DNA of 64,000 nucleotides. It comes from Flavimobilis marinus. GTDB taxonomy: Bacteria > Actinomycetota > Actinomycetes > Actinomycetales > Cellulomonadaceae. The stretch spans positions 62,001 through 126,000 of the forward strand of contig NZ_FONZ01000005.1 of the NCBI RefSeq assembly GCF_900113055.1. Reading direction: 5' to 3'. Made by a program: the position numbers and the translations under genes. Below are positions 1-8,550 of the stretch, one piece after another; position 1 is the first letter of the stretch, and each line of letters starts with the position of its first letter. The notes beneath the pieces are model-generated. The model was not told the origin of the DNA. It was given only the letters and a program-made list of their open reading frames with translations, and did no database searches.

Positions 1-1984
1 TCCGGCTCGCGGAGCGGCCGCGGCGCACGGTGCGGGCGATCCCGGCGACGAGCAGGACGGCGAGGGCGATGCCGACGACGGCGGTGCCCGTCGACTCCCA
101 GTCGGCGCGCACCCGGACGGTGAACGCGGCCGGCGCGGCGACCACCGTGCCGTCGTCCGCCAGCACCTGGACGTCGACGTCGACGTTGCCGGACCCGATC
201 GCGGTCACCGGGACCGTCACGGACGCGGTGGTGCCCGGCTCGATCGTCACGCGCTCGCTCGGTTCCGCGCTCAGCCGCGGGTCGCTCGGACGCAGCATCA
301 CCCCGACGGTGACGGCCTGGGCGAGGTCGTTGCGCAGCGTCACGGGCAGGTCCCCGCTCGCCGCGATCAGGTTGACGGTGCTGCCCTCGACGACGCTCAG
401 ACCCGACGCGAGCGCTCGCCCCTGCTCCCGGGCCGACTCCAGCAGCGCGGTTCGCACGGCGTCGTCCCCGCGCAGAGCGAGCGAGGAGGCTGCCGCGAGC
501 GTCGTCAGGTACGGCTCCAGGAGGGCGTCGGGCTCGGCGGCCACCTGCGCCACCCGGCGCGCGTCCTCGGCGAGCTCGTCCGCGAGCCTCAGTGCACGGC
601 TGGACGCTTCTCCGGGTGCGATCGCCTCGGCCGGCGCGTCGGCGTCGAAGGGGTTCCCGGCGTCCGCGGTCCACTCCGACAGCGGACGCAGCTCCACGAA
701 CGGGGCCTGCGCCACGGCGTCGAGCAACGCTGCGGTGTCCGTCGCGTTCGGGTGCCAGTCGCGCCCGGCCGCGAGCAGCAGGTGCTCGGGACCGTCCTGC
801 TCGAGGCTGACGATCGCGAGCTCGGCGAGCAGCAGCTGACGCGACTCGAAGGCGGAGCCGACGACGTCCGGCACGGCGCCCTGGAGGAGCCCCGAGAGCT
901 CCGCGTCCGGAGTCAGCGTGGTGGCCGGCCCGGCGCTGGTCGCCAGGGCGGCGAGGGCCGGGGGCGTCGGCAGCCCGGGCTCGGGCGGGGCCGCAGGGTC
1001 GAGGACCACGGTGCCCCGCCCGGCGCGGACCGCCGCGGTGAGCGTCGCGACGTCGACGACACCCGGTCCCGGCAGGGTGAGGTCCTGGCGCCACCCCGTC
1101 AGGGCCGACCCGGGCGTCCGCGACGACGTCGTGAGGAAGGCATCGACGTCGGCGTGCGCGAGGGCGGCGACGTCGGGGTCGTACGGGTCGAGCGCGTAGA
1201 CGTCGCGGCCCTCGGCCGACGCGACGAGGGTCTGCGCCCAGGTGATGCCCGCATCTCCGGCAGTGCCTGCGGCGGCGTCCTCGACGACGGCCGGGTCGAC
1301 GGCCCAGGTCACCCCGGGCTGGGCCCGGGTCGCCTGCAGCAGCGCGTCGAGGCGCCCCCCGGGAGCCATCTCGGTGCTGAGCCCCTGGGCGCGCGCCTCG
1401 AGCGTGCCCGCAGCCTGTGTCGTCACCGGGGCCAGGATGCCCAGGGTCATGGGGTCAGGGTCCGGCTCGGGCTGCCACAGCAGGAACGTCCGGGTCTCGT
1501 CGAGCAGGCGCCCGTCGGCGACGAGCTCCACGACGAGGCCGCGGGGACCCGCGGCCTCGGGGTACGTCAGGAGCCCGAGGGTCTCGGCCGGGACGGTCAG
1601 CCGGACGCTGCGGGTCTCGCCCGCAGCGAGAGGCGCGAGCTCTTCCCGAGCGATCAGACCGGGGGCGACAAGGTACTGATCGTCGAGGTACCAGGCGTCG
1701 AGCACCGACCGGGTCGACATGCGGTAGCGCACGATCGACAGGTCGACGCGTGGCGCCTCGATCTCCTCGGCCGTGGGGTTCGTGACGGCGACGTCGAGGG
1801 TCACGACGCTCTCGGGCGTCACCGCGGTCGGTGCGAGACCTGAGACGGCGACCGTGGCGCCCGGAGCCTCCTCGGGGCTGACGGCCTGCGCGGGGACGCC
1901 GAGGCCGGGCAGCGCGACGAGCGCGAGCGTGCACAGCGTGACCAGCGCGGTCGCGACGCGACCGCGAACAGCGCGAGCAGCCAT
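1..1984 (-). CDS. DUF6049 family membrane-anchored secreted protein, C-terminal end cut by window edge
   Basis: Reading leftward from ATG at 1984 gives an open frame of about 661 codons to the window edge. It begins with a signal peptide (MAARAVRGRVATALVTL, then a hydrophobic stretch and an AQA-type cleavage region near residue 35). It continues with a large extracytoplasmic part rich in beta-type segments and ends with a membrane helix (VGIALAVLLVAGIA) followed by basic residues RTVRRGR close to base 1, so only a short cytoplasmic tail is missing. DUF6049 proteins sit between the NUDIX gene and murJ in many actinobacteria and are of unknown function, possibly in cell-envelope assembly. The start codon overlaps the NUDIX stop by one base (TGATG), so translation is coupled. 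The family call rests on architecture and gene order. Confidence 0.8.
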   Translation of the reverse strand, partial: MAARAVRGRVATALVTLCTLALVALPGLGVPAQAVSPEEAPGATVAVSGLAPTAVTPESVVTLDVAVTNPTAEEIEAPRVDLSIVRYRMSTRSVLDAWYLDDQYLVAPGLIAREELAPLAAGETRSVRLTVPAETLGLLTYPEAAGPRGLVVELVADGRLLDETRTFLLWQPEPDPDPMTLGILAPVTTQAAGTLEARAQGLSTEMAPGGRLDALLQATRAQPGVTWAVDPAVVEDAAAGTAGDAGITWAQTLVASAEGRDVYALDPYDPDVAALAHADVDAFLTTSSRTPGSALTGWRQDLTLPGPGVVDVATLTAAVRAGRGTVVLDPAAPPEPGLPTPPALAALATSAGPATTLTPDAELSGLLQGAVPDVVGSAFESRQLLLAELAIVSLEQDGPEHLLLAAGRDWHPNATDTAALLDAVAQAPFVELRPLSEWTADAGNPFDADAPAEAIAPGEASSRALRLADELAEDARRVAQVAAEPDALLEPYLTTLAAASSLALRGDDAVRTALLESAREQGRALASGLSVVEGSTVNLIAASGDLPVTLRNDLAQAVTVGVMLRPSDPRLSAEPSERVTIEPGTTASVTVPVTAIGSGNVDVDVQVLADDGTVVAAPAAFTVRVRADWESTGTAVVGIALAVLLVAGIARTVRRGRSASR

Positions 1985-2580
1985 CAGTGTCCGGGGGCCT
2001 CGAGGAAGGAGTGGGCGCCGGTGTCGAGCAGCTGTTGAGCCTCCGCTGCCAGCCGACGTTCGTTCGGGTACGACAGCGTACGCGCCAGCTCGGGCACGGG
2101 GATCCACGCGGCGTCCTCGGCCTCGCCGTCCGGGTCGAGCTCGACCGTCAGGTCACCCGCGAGGGCCTCCAGCAGGAAGTGGTGCACCACCTTGTGCACG
2201 CGCCGGCCCTCGCCCGAGAACCAGTAGTCGATGATCCCGAGGCGCAGGCGGATCGCGCCCGAGATTCCGGTCTCCTCCGCGATCTCCCGGACCGCCGCCT
2301 GCTCGGGCGTCTCCGTGCCCTCGAGGTGCCCCTTCGGCAGGCACCACTCGAGCCGACCGGCACGGTTGCGCCGCGCGATCACCGCGGCCCGGTGCACACC
2401 GGCCCGTGTGACGTCGATGACCAGGCCCCCGGCGGACGTCTCCTCGACGATGGGCATCTGCGACGACGGGATCAGCGTGAGGCCCGGACCGACGCGCCGG
2501 CGAGGGTCGATGCGCAGCGCGTGGCCGCCAGGCGGCGCGGGGATCCGCTGCCTGTCCGACTGCGACGCTGCGGGACTCAT
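1984..2580 (-). CDS. NUDIX hydrolase
   Basis: 198 residues from ATG at 2580. A perfect Nudix box is visible: GHLEGTE, seven residues, then REIAEETGI, matching Gx5Ex7REUxEExGU. The preceding EWCLPKG is also typical. The enzyme should hydrolyse nucleoside diphosphates linked to another moiety (for example oxidised nucleotides); the substrate cannot be read from sequence. The ATG was chosen because a TACAGT -10 hexamer lies exactly six bases upstream, giving a leaderless transcript. The frame stays open further upstream but would then run into the divergent CCA-adding gene. The gene is co-transcribed with the DUF6049 gene. Confidence 0.92.
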   Translation of the reverse strand: MSPAASQSDRQRIPAPPGGHALRIDPRRRVGPGLTLIPSSQMPIVEETSAGGLVIDVTRAGVHRAAVIARRNRAGRLEWCLPKGHLEGTETPEQAAVREIAEETGISGAIRLRLGIIDYWFSGEGRRVHKVVHHFLLEALAGDLTVELDPDGEAEDAAWIPVPELARTLSYPNERRLAAEAQQLLDTGAHSFLEAPGH

Positions 2581-2586
2581 AACGAC

Positions 2587-2592
2587 ACTGTA
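2587..2592 (-). promoter_or_regulatory. -10 element of leaderless NUDIX/DUF6049 promoter
   Basis: TACAGT on the minus strand, six bases before the NUDIX ATG. No convincing -35 element is visible. The spacing matches many other genes in this window. Confidence 0.55.
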
Positions 2593-2671
2593 ACGAAGGA
2601 CGGCGCGGGTGGGACCGGCGGCGGCTCGGCAGCGCGCCTGCGACCCCCCGCGCGTGGCAGGCTTGGGCGTT

Positions 2672-4165
2672 GTGGCCCAGCACCCAGAACCGACCCCTCC
2701 CGTGGACGACGCCGCGCTCGCGGCCCTGCAGCGCCGTGCGCTCACGGTCCTGACGGAGATCGCGCCCGCCGCGGCCGAGCTCGGGCAGGTGTTCGCCGAC
2801 GCCGGGCACGAGCTCGCGCTCGTCGGCGGCCCCGTGCGCGACGCCTTCCTCGGCAGGGTCAGCGCCGACCTCGACTTCGCGACGTCGGCGCGCCCGGACC
2901 AGACGCTGGCGCTCCTCGCCGCCTGGGGGGACGCCCACTGGGACATCGGCAAGGAGTTCGGCACGATCGGCGCCAAGCGCCACGCTCGCGGCGACGTGCC
3001 CGAGGTCGTCGTCGAGATCACGACCTACCGGTCAGACGAGTACGACCCTGCGTCGCGCAAGCCGCTCGTGACGTTCGGCGACACGCTCGAGGGCGACCTG
3101 TCGCGGCGTGACTTCACGGTCAACGCGATGGCGCTGCGGCTGCCGTCCCTGACGTTCGTGGACCCGCACGACGGGATGCGCGACCTCGCAGCGGGGCTCC
3201 TGCGGACGCCCATCGCCCCCGAGATGTCGTTCGACGACGATCCCCTGCGGATGATGCGGGCGGCGCGCTTCGCCGCCCAGCTCGGCTTCGACGTCGAGCC
3301 CGCGACCCGGGCGGCGATCGAGGCCATGGCCGACCGGATCACCATCGTCTCGGCGGAGCGCGTGCGCGCCGAGCTCGACAAGCTCCTGCTCGCGGCCGAC
3401 CCGCGGCCCGGCCTCGCCGTCCTCACGGACACGGGCCTGGCCGCGCACGTGCTGCCGGAGCTGGACGCCATGCGGCAGACGGTCGACGAGCACAAGCGGC
3501 ACAAGGACGTGTACGAGCACACGCTCACCGTCGTCGCCCAGGCGATCGACCTCGAGACCGGGCCTGACGGTCCCGTGCCTGGGCCGGACCTCGTGCTGCG
3601 CCTCGCGGCGCTCATGCACGACTGCGGCAAGCCCGCGACGCGCCGGTTCGAGCCCGGCGGTGGCGTGAGCTTCCACCACCACGAGCTCGTCGGCGCGAAG
3701 CTCACGGGCAAGCGGCTCAAGGCGCTGCGCTACGACAAGGAGACCATCGCGCAGGTCTCGCGCCTCGTCGAGCTGCACCTGCGCTTCCACGGCTACGGCG
3801 ACGGCGAGTGGACCGACTCCGCGGTCCGGCGTTACGTGACCGACGCCGGCCCCCTGCTGGAGCGACTGCACCGGCTCACCCGCGCCGACTGCACCACGCG
3901 CAACCGGCGCAAGGCGCAGCGCCTGTCCGCCGCGTACGACTCGCTCGAGGCGCGGATCGCGGAGCTCGCCGAGCGGGAGGAGATCGCCGCGATCCGCCCG
4001 GACCTCGACGGCCAGCAGATTATGGAGATCCTGCAGATCGCCCCGGGACCCACGGTGGGACGTGCGTACAAACACCTCCTCGAGCTCCGCATGGAGCAGG
4101 GCCCGATGTCCCCCGACGACGCCCGCGCCGCGCTCCTGGCCTGGTGGGCGGACCAGCAGGAGTGA
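2672..4165 (+). CDS. CCA tRNA nucleotidyltransferase (class II, HD-domain type)
   Basis: 497 residues. Adds or repairs the 3'-CCA end of tRNA. The nucleotidyltransferase head shows GGPVRDAFLG, the catalytic carboxylates in DLDFATSA, and RDFTVNAMAL and DPHDGMRDL. An RNA-binding region follows, then an HD phosphohydrolase-type domain (ALMHDCGKPATR, FHHHELVGAK). GTG 2672 was chosen because it leaves an N-terminal lead of about 37 residues before the LGxVFADAGHELALVGG region, close to mycobacterial PcnA. An in-frame GTG at 2609 has a better ribosome binding site (GAAGGA, 8 bases upstream) and is a real alternative. The gene is divergent from NUDIX and its stop overlaps the next start (GTGA). Confidence 0.93.
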   Translation: MAQHPEPTPPVDDAALAALQRRALTVLTEIAPAAAELGQVFADAGHELALVGGPVRDAFLGRVSADLDFATSARPDQTLALLAAWGDAHWDIGKEFGTIGAKRHARGDVPEVVVEITTYRSDEYDPASRKPLVTFGDTLEGDLSRRDFTVNAMALRLPSLTFVDPHDGMRDLAAGLLRTPIAPEMSFDDDPLRMMRAARFAAQLGFDVEPATRAAIEAMADRITIVSAERVRAELDKLLLAADPRPGLAVLTDTGLAAHVLPELDAMRQTVDEHKRHKDVYEHTLTVVAQAIDLETGPDGPVPGPDLVLRLAALMHDCGKPATRRFEPGGGVSFHHHELVGAKLTGKRLKALRYDKETIAQVSRLVELHLRFHGYGDGEWTDSAVRRYVTDAGPLLERLHRLTRADCTTRNRRKAQRLSAAYDSLEARIAELAEREEIAAIRPDLDGQQIMEILQIAPGPTVGRAYKHLLELRMEQGPMSPDDARAALLAWWADQQE

Positions 4166-5082
4166 GCCGCGCACCCCACGACCTTCGTGCGACCGCCCTG
4201 GACGCGATCGCGACGGTCGTGGCGCGCGCAGGCCTCGCCCCCACCTCCTCGGAGGTCGTCGCCGAAGGGGGCAGCGTCGTCGTCCGGCTCGACGGTACCG
4301 GCCTCGTGGCGCGCGCCTCGACGCACACGGCCGCCGTCCGCGCCGACCCCGCCGCCTGGTACGCCCGGGAGGTCGCCGTCGCCCGAGCTCTCGCTCACGA
4401 GGACGCCGACGTCGTCGCGCCCGCCCGCGCCGTCGACCCCGGCCCGTACGCCGTCGGCCCCGTCGTCGTGTCCCTCTGGGAGGACGCCGGTGACGATCCG
4501 CAGCGCCCGACGCCCGCAGAGACCGGGGTCGCGCTCGCGCGCCTGCACGAAGCGAGCGAGCGCCTGCCCGACGACGTCGCCGCCGCCCTGCCCGTGCTCG
4601 CCCCCGTGCTCGACCAGACGGCCTCCTGCCTCGACGTCCTCGCACAGGCCGGCGCGCTCGACGACGCCGACATGACGATGCTGCGCGACGAGCACACCGA
4701 CGTGGTCGCCCTCATGGCCGACGCCGTCACCGACCAGCCGCTCGTCGTCCTGCACGGCGACGCCCACCCCGGCAACCTCGTGCGGTCCGCAGACCGATGG
4801 CTCTGGCTCGACCTCGAAGAAGTCTGCCGCGGGCCCGTGCTGTGGGACCTCGCGACCCTGCGACGCTCCCGCGCGACCGACGGACGCGCCGCGCTCGCGG
4901 CCTACGCCCGTGCGCGCGGCATGCCCGAACCCTCCGACGCCGAGCTAGCCCCGATGCTGCGGGCACGCCAGCTCCTCGTCGCCGCCTGGGCGTGCGCAGC
5001 GAGCGTGTCCGGGCCGGCTCTCTTCTCCGCGCAGGCAGAAGCAGCGCTCAGTGAGCTTCGCGCGCAGCCCGCGTCGCCATGA
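4162..5082 (+). CDS. Phosphotransferase family protein (APH / choline kinase-like fold)
   Basis: 306 residues from GTG 4162, which overlaps the stop of the CCA-adding gene by four bases (GTGA), so the two are coupled. The kinase catalytic loop is clear: HGDAHPGNLV (Brenner motif) followed by the Mg-binding region WLDLEEVCRGP. The N-terminal lobe is less conserved. Such proteins phosphorylate small hydroxyl compounds (aminoglycosides, amino alcohols, sugars). No substrate can be assigned, and a resistance role should not be assumed. The 3' end overlaps the convergent MFS gene by 35 bases. Confidence 0.85.
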   Translation: MSRAPHDLRATALDAIATVVARAGLAPTSSEVVAEGGSVVVRLDGTGLVARASTHTAAVRADPAAWYAREVAVARALAHEDADVVAPARAVDPGPYAVGPVVVSLWEDAGDDPQRPTPAETGVALARLHEASERLPDDVAAALPVLAPVLDQTASCLDVLAQAGALDDADMTMLRDEHTDVVALMADAVTDQPLVVLHGDAHPGNLVRSADRWLWLDLEEVCRGPVLWDLATLRRSRATDGRAALAAYARARGMPEPSDAELAPMLRARQLLVAAWACAASVSGPALFSAQAEAALSELRAQPASP

Positions 5083-6349
5083 GGACCGCCCCCACCGCGT
5101 ACGCCACACCGACGGCGACCATCAGCGCAGGCGCGTGCCCGTCGTCGGGAAGCAGGAGGGCGGCGAGGGCCGCGGCGCCCATGAGCGCGGCGTTGTAGAG
5201 GACGTCGTAGAGCGCGAACGCCCGGCCACGGAACTCGTCAGCGGTGTCCCGGTGCACCACGGTGTCCACAGCGATCTTCGCCGCCTGGGACGACAACCCG
5301 AGCAGACCCCCGGCCGCGCACACCAGGACGAGCGTCGGCTCGGGAACCAGGAGCACCTGCGCGACCGCGCCCAGCCCCAAGCACGCGGCGATCCACCGCT
5401 GCGGGCCGATCGCCGGGCTCAGCACCGGCGTGAGGACGACAGCCAGACCGAAACCCACCCCCGTGACCGCCGCCACCAGCGCGAACGTCGACAGGCCAGC
5501 GGTGGTGTCCGCGGGATCCGCGAGGATCTGACGACTCACCAGGATCGACGCCACCAGCGCGAGCCCGAACAGGAACCTACCCAGCGCCATCGCCAGCAGC
5601 GCCTGTCCCGGGGTGCGCCGGTCGGCAAGATGGCGCGCGCCATCGGCGAGGTCGCGGCCCACGCGGCGCAGCTGGACACCCGCAGGCGCCCCCACGGCCC
5701 CTCGCTCCGGCCCCAGCTCGTCCGCGCGCAACCGCAAGGCGAGCGCCGCGGCCACAGCCATCGCGACCGCGGACACGGCCACCGACCCGGCGTCGGTCGC
5801 CCGGCCCTCCGGGAGCGCCAGGCCGAGGACCAAGCCCCCCGCCGCGCCGACCCCCGCCGCCACCGCACCCAGCGTCGGCGTCAGCGAGTTCGCCGTCAGC
5901 AGCAGCGGGCCCGCGACCACGCGCGGCAGCCCGGCCGAGAGCGCAGAAAGCAAGAAGCGGTTCACCGACAGTGTCGCCAGCGCCAGCACGTACACGGACG
6001 CACCCAGCGGCTCGCCGGGCGGCGTCGCGACCATCACGACGACGATCGCCCCGCACACCACCGCGCGCACCACGTTCGCCACGACCAGGACCTGACGGCG
6101 GCGCCACCGATCCAGCAGTACCCCTGCCCACGGGCCGACGATCGTGAAGGGCGCGAGGAGCACCGCGAAGGCGACAGCCACCTGCCCGGCCGACGTCTGG
6201 CGCTCGGGCGAGAAGAAGAACAACGTCGCAAGGCCCACCTGGAACAGACCGTCAGCCGACTGGCTGACCACCCGGACCGTGAAGAGCCGGCGGAACCGCT
6301 CGAGCCGGAGAAGCTGAGCCAGCTCGGAGGCGACGGTCACGGGCGTCAC
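5048..6349 (-). CDS. MFS transporter
   Basis: About 433 residues from GTG 6349 (VTPVTVASELAQLLRLERFRRLFTVR); GTG 6340 is an alternative. Around twelve hydrophobic segments are present. The loop between helices 2 and 3 reads WAGVLLDRWRRRQVL, a variant of the MFS GxLaDRxGRR motif A, and the start LLRLERFRRLFTVRVVSQSADG resembles the MFS_3 / enterobactin-exporter-like group. It is probably a proton-driven exporter with unknown substrate. Upstream frame extension to 6514 was rejected because it reads through a repeat-rich intergenic region. Confidence 0.88.
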   Translation of the reverse strand: MTPVTVASELAQLLRLERFRRLFTVRVVSQSADGLFQVGLATLFFFSPERQTSAGQVAVAFAVLLAPFTIVGPWAGVLLDRWRRRQVLVVANVVRAVVCGAIVVVMVATPPGEPLGASVYVLALATLSVNRFLLSALSAGLPRVVAGPLLLTANSLTPTLGAVAAGVGAAGGLVLGLALPEGRATDAGSVAVSAVAMAVAAALALRLRADELGPERGAVGAPAGVQLRRVGRDLADGARHLADRRTPGQALLAMALGRFLFGLALVASILVSRQILADPADTTAGLSTFALVAAVTGVGFGLAVVLTPVLSPAIGPQRWIAACLGLGAVAQVLLVPEPTLVLVCAAGGLLGLSSQAAKIAVDTVVHRDTADEFRGRAFALYDVLYNAALMGAAALAALLLPDDGHAPALMVAVGVAYAVGAVLMATRAAREAH

Positions 6350-6438
6350 GGTACCTGCTCGCACGCGCGAAGCAGCCCCGCGCGGACGGATCCGGGCGAG
6401 GCTGCTTCGGGTGGTGCGTGGGTGGTGCTGGGTGGCGG

Positions 6439-6512
6439 GCTCAGCGCGCTGTCTTCTTGGTCGCGCTGAGCCTCCGCTCCACTCCGGCGAGTCCTTCGCA
6501 AGCTCAGGACTC
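6439..6512. repeat. Pair of intergenic inverted repeats downstream of ino1
   Basis: First hairpin: GCTCAGCGCG (6439-6448) pairs with CGCGCTGAGC (6462-6471). Second: GAGTCCT (6489-6495) pairs with AGGACTC (6506-6512), enclosing TCGCAAGCTC. The second resembles the CTTCGACAAGCTCAGG palindromes scattered through many bacterial genomes. The first hairpin could terminate ino1. Neither is followed by a clear T-run on the minus strand. Confidence 0.55.
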
Positions 6513-6532
6513 ACCCTGCGTTGCGCTTCGGC

Positions 6533-7624
6533 TCAGCGCTCCGCGTCACCGGCGATGAAGGCCTCCAGCTGGGCACGGCCCTTCTGGTCCTCCATCTGCA
6601 CCGGCGGGGACTTCATGAAGTACGTCGACGCCGACAGGATCGGGCCGCCGACCCCACGGTCCTTGGCGATCTTCGCGGCGCGCAGGGCGTCGATGATGAT
6701 GCCTGCCGAGTTGGGCGAGTCCCAGACCTCGAGCTTGTACTCGAGGCTGAGGGGAACCTCACCGAACGCGCGACCCTCGAGGCGCACGTACGCCCACTTG
6801 CGGTCGTCGAGCCACGCGACGTAGTCCGACGGGCCGATGTGCACGTTGCGGTCGCTCGTCTTGTTGGCGAGAGCGCCCTCGAGGTTCGACGTGACGGCCT
6901 GGGTCTTCGAGACCTTCTTGGACTCGAGGCGGTCGCGCTCCAGCATGTTCTTGAAGTCCATGTTGCCGCCGACGTTGAGCTGGTACGTCCGGTCGAGCGT
7001 GACGCCACGGTCCTCGAACAGCTTCGCCATCACGCGGTGCGTGATCGTGGCACCGACCTGGGACTTGATGTCGTCGCCCACGATCGGGACGCCAGCTGCC
7101 TCGAACTTCGCGGCCCACTCAGGGTCCGACGCGATGAAGACCGGCAGGGCGTTAACGAACGCCACGCCCGCGTCGATCGCGCACTGCGCGTAGAACTTCG
7201 CGGCCTGCTCCGAGCCCACGGGCAGGTAGCAGATCAGGACGTCCACGGCGGCGTCCTTGAGCGCCTGCACGATGTCGACCGCCTGAGCGTCCGACTCCTC
7301 GATCGTCTCGGAGTAGTACTTCCCGAGGCCGTCGAGCGTGTGGCCACGCTGGACGGTCACGCCCAGCGGCGGGACGTCCGTGATCTTGATCGTGTTGTTC
7401 TCGCTCGCGACGATCGCCTCGGAGAGGTCGAAGCCGACCTTCTTCGCGTCGACGTCGAACGCCGCCACGAACTCGATGTCGGAGATGTGGTACGGGCCGA
7501 ACTTCACGTGCATCAGGCCCGGCACGGTCGTGTCAGGCGTGGCGTCACGGTAGTAGTGAACGCCCTGGACCAGCGATGCGGCACAGTTGCCGACGCCGAC
7601 GATTCCGACGCGGATGGAGGTCAT
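6533..7624 (-). CDS. ino1: Inositol-3-phosphate synthase
   Basis: 363 residues, the usual length of the short actinobacterial form. It converts glucose-6-phosphate to 1L-myo-inositol-1-phosphate with NAD+, the first step to phosphatidylinositol, mycothiol and related lipids. The NAD-binding N-terminus is [16 protein letters not shown]. Other conserved segments are [40 protein letters not shown] and [16 protein letters not shown]. The ATG at 7624 overlaps the PadR stop (ATGA), so the regulator and enzyme form a coupled two-gene operon. Confidence 0.97.
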   Translation of the reverse strand: MTSIRVGIVGVGNCAASLVQGVHYYRDATPDTTVPGLMHVKFGPYHISDIEFVAAFDVDAKKVGFDLSEAIVASENNTIKITDVPPLGVTVQRGHTLDGLGKYYSETIEESDAQAVDIVQALKDAAVDVLICYLPVGSEQAAKFYAQCAIDAGVAFVNALPVFIASDPEWAAKFEAAGVPIVGDDIKSQVGATITHRVMAKLFEDRGVTLDRTYQLNVGGNMDFKNMLERDRLESKKVSKTQAVTSNLEGALANKTSDRNVHIGPSDYVAWLDDRKWAYVRLEGRAFGEVPLSLEYKLEVWDSPNSAGIIIDALRAAKIAKDRGVGGPILSASTYFMKSPPVQMEDQKGRAQLEAFIAGDAER

Positions 7625-8310
7625 CCTCGCTCCTCATTCTCAGTGGCGGGGCGCTTGTCGCCGTCGCCGGTTGTCTCGGTGTGCGCAGCGGGAACGTTGC
7701 CCCCGCTGGTGCTCGTGGTGCTCCGTGCGCCGGCGGGGCCGCCCGAGGTCGCTGCGCGGCCGCGGCCACGCTCGACGTCGATCAGGCCGTCCAGCCAACG
7801 CACCTCGTGCTCGACCTGCTCCAGGCCGTGCCGCTGCAGCTCGAGGGTGTACTCGTCGAGGCGCTCGCGGGTGCGAGCCGCGCTCTCCCGGACGAGCTCG
7901 AGCCGTTCCGCCAGGCGGGTCCGGCGTCCCTCGAGGATCCGGAGCCGGGTCTCGGCGTCCGTCTGCGCGAAGAACGCGAAGCGGACGTCGAAGCTCTCGT
8001 CCTCCCAGGCTGCGGGGCCCGACGTCGCAAGGACGTCCTGAAGGTACTCCTTGCCGTCCGCCGTCAGCTCGTAGACGATCCGTGCCCGCTTGCCCGCGAG
8101 GGCGTGCGGCGGAGCGTCCGCAGAGTCCGACGCAGAGATCAGGCCGCGTCCGACCAGCGCCTTCAGGCTGGGGTACAGCGAGCCGTACGACAGCGCGCGA
8201 AAGGAGCCGAGCATGACGTTGAGCCGCTTGCGCAGCTCGTAGCCGTGCAGGGGCGACTCGTTGAGGATGCCGAGGATGGCGGTGGTGAGCACCTCAGAGC
8301 GGCTCCGCAC
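7621..8310 (-). CDS. PadR family transcriptional regulator of ino1
   Basis: 229 residues from GTG 8310, preceded by a strong ribosome binding site (GAGGAGGGGAT). The N-terminal winged helix has the PadR signature: [24 protein letters not shown] and [18 protein letters not shown]. The C-terminal half is helical (about residues 110-180), as in PadR subfamily 2 dimerisation helices, and ends in a low-complexity tail. It lies upstream of and overlaps ino1. A perfect 11-base-arm inverted repeat over the transcription start predicts autoregulation, so inositol synthesis is probably controlled by an effector bound by this protein. The effector is unknown. Confidence 0.93.
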   Translation of the reverse strand: MRSRSEVLTTAILGILNESPLHGYELRKRLNVMLGSFRALSYGSLYPSLKALVGRGLISASDSADAPPHALAGKRARIVYELTADGKEYLQDVLATSGPAAWEDESFDVRFAFFAQTDAETRLRILEGRRTRLAERLELVRESAARTRERLDEYTLELQRHGLEQVEHEVRWLDGLIDVERGRGRAATSGGPAGARSTTSTSGGNVPAAHTETTGDGDKRPATENEERG

Positions 8311-8336
8311 ATCCCCTCCTCGCGGTCGACTGCAGT

Positions 8337-8361
8337 TCGATGTATCGAACCGATACATCGA
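8337..8361. promoter_or_regulatory. Predicted PadR operator (inverted repeat)
   Basis: TCGATGTATCG (8337-8347), spacer AAC, then CGATACATCGA (8351-8361): perfect 11-base arms. It lies immediately downstream of the -10 element of the PadR-ino1 promoter, covering the transcription start, where a repressor would block RNA polymerase. A partial third half, TCGATATGCA, is at 8371-8380. Confidence 0.8.
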
Positions 8362-8362
8362 C

Positions 8363-8391
8363 AGGTTAGGTCGATATGCACGATGCAGCAA
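8363..8391 (-). promoter_or_regulatory. PadR-ino1 promoter
   Basis: On the minus strand, -35 TTGCTG (8391-8386), 17-base spacer, -10 TAACCT (8368-8363). Transcription would start inside the predicted operator and give a leader of roughly 45 bases. Confidence 0.65.
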
Positions 8392-8396
8392 GCAAG

Positions 8397-8418
8397 CCCA
8401 CGGCGCCGGCGCCGTGGG
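8397..8418. repeat. 22-base perfect palindrome between PadR and PBP genes
   Basis: CCCACGGCGCC followed by GGCGCCGTGGG. It can fold as a nine-base-pair stem with a CCGG loop. It lies upstream of both divergent genes, so it is more likely a protein site or insulating hairpin than a gene-end terminator. Confidence 0.5.
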
Positions 8419-8550
8419 AGGCCCGGAGGCGGGACCGTGCGGGTCCTGTGAAGAGCCCGTAGTCATGCGTGAGAACCCCCTCACGTCACAGCGGGCCCGG
8501 GCCGGAGCGCTTACTGTTCAGGTGTTCTGTTGAGTCGAGAAGGGTGGACC

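Noticed and set aside
3655-3700. GGTTCGAGCC resembling a tRNA T-arm
   Set aside because: Inside the CCA-adding enzyme gene and without acceptor or anticodon stems.
4162-5082. Phosphotransferase as an antibiotic-resistance gene
   Set aside because: Only the generic kinase loop is seen and the gene is coupled to tRNA CCA addition; no evidence for an aminoglycoside substrate.
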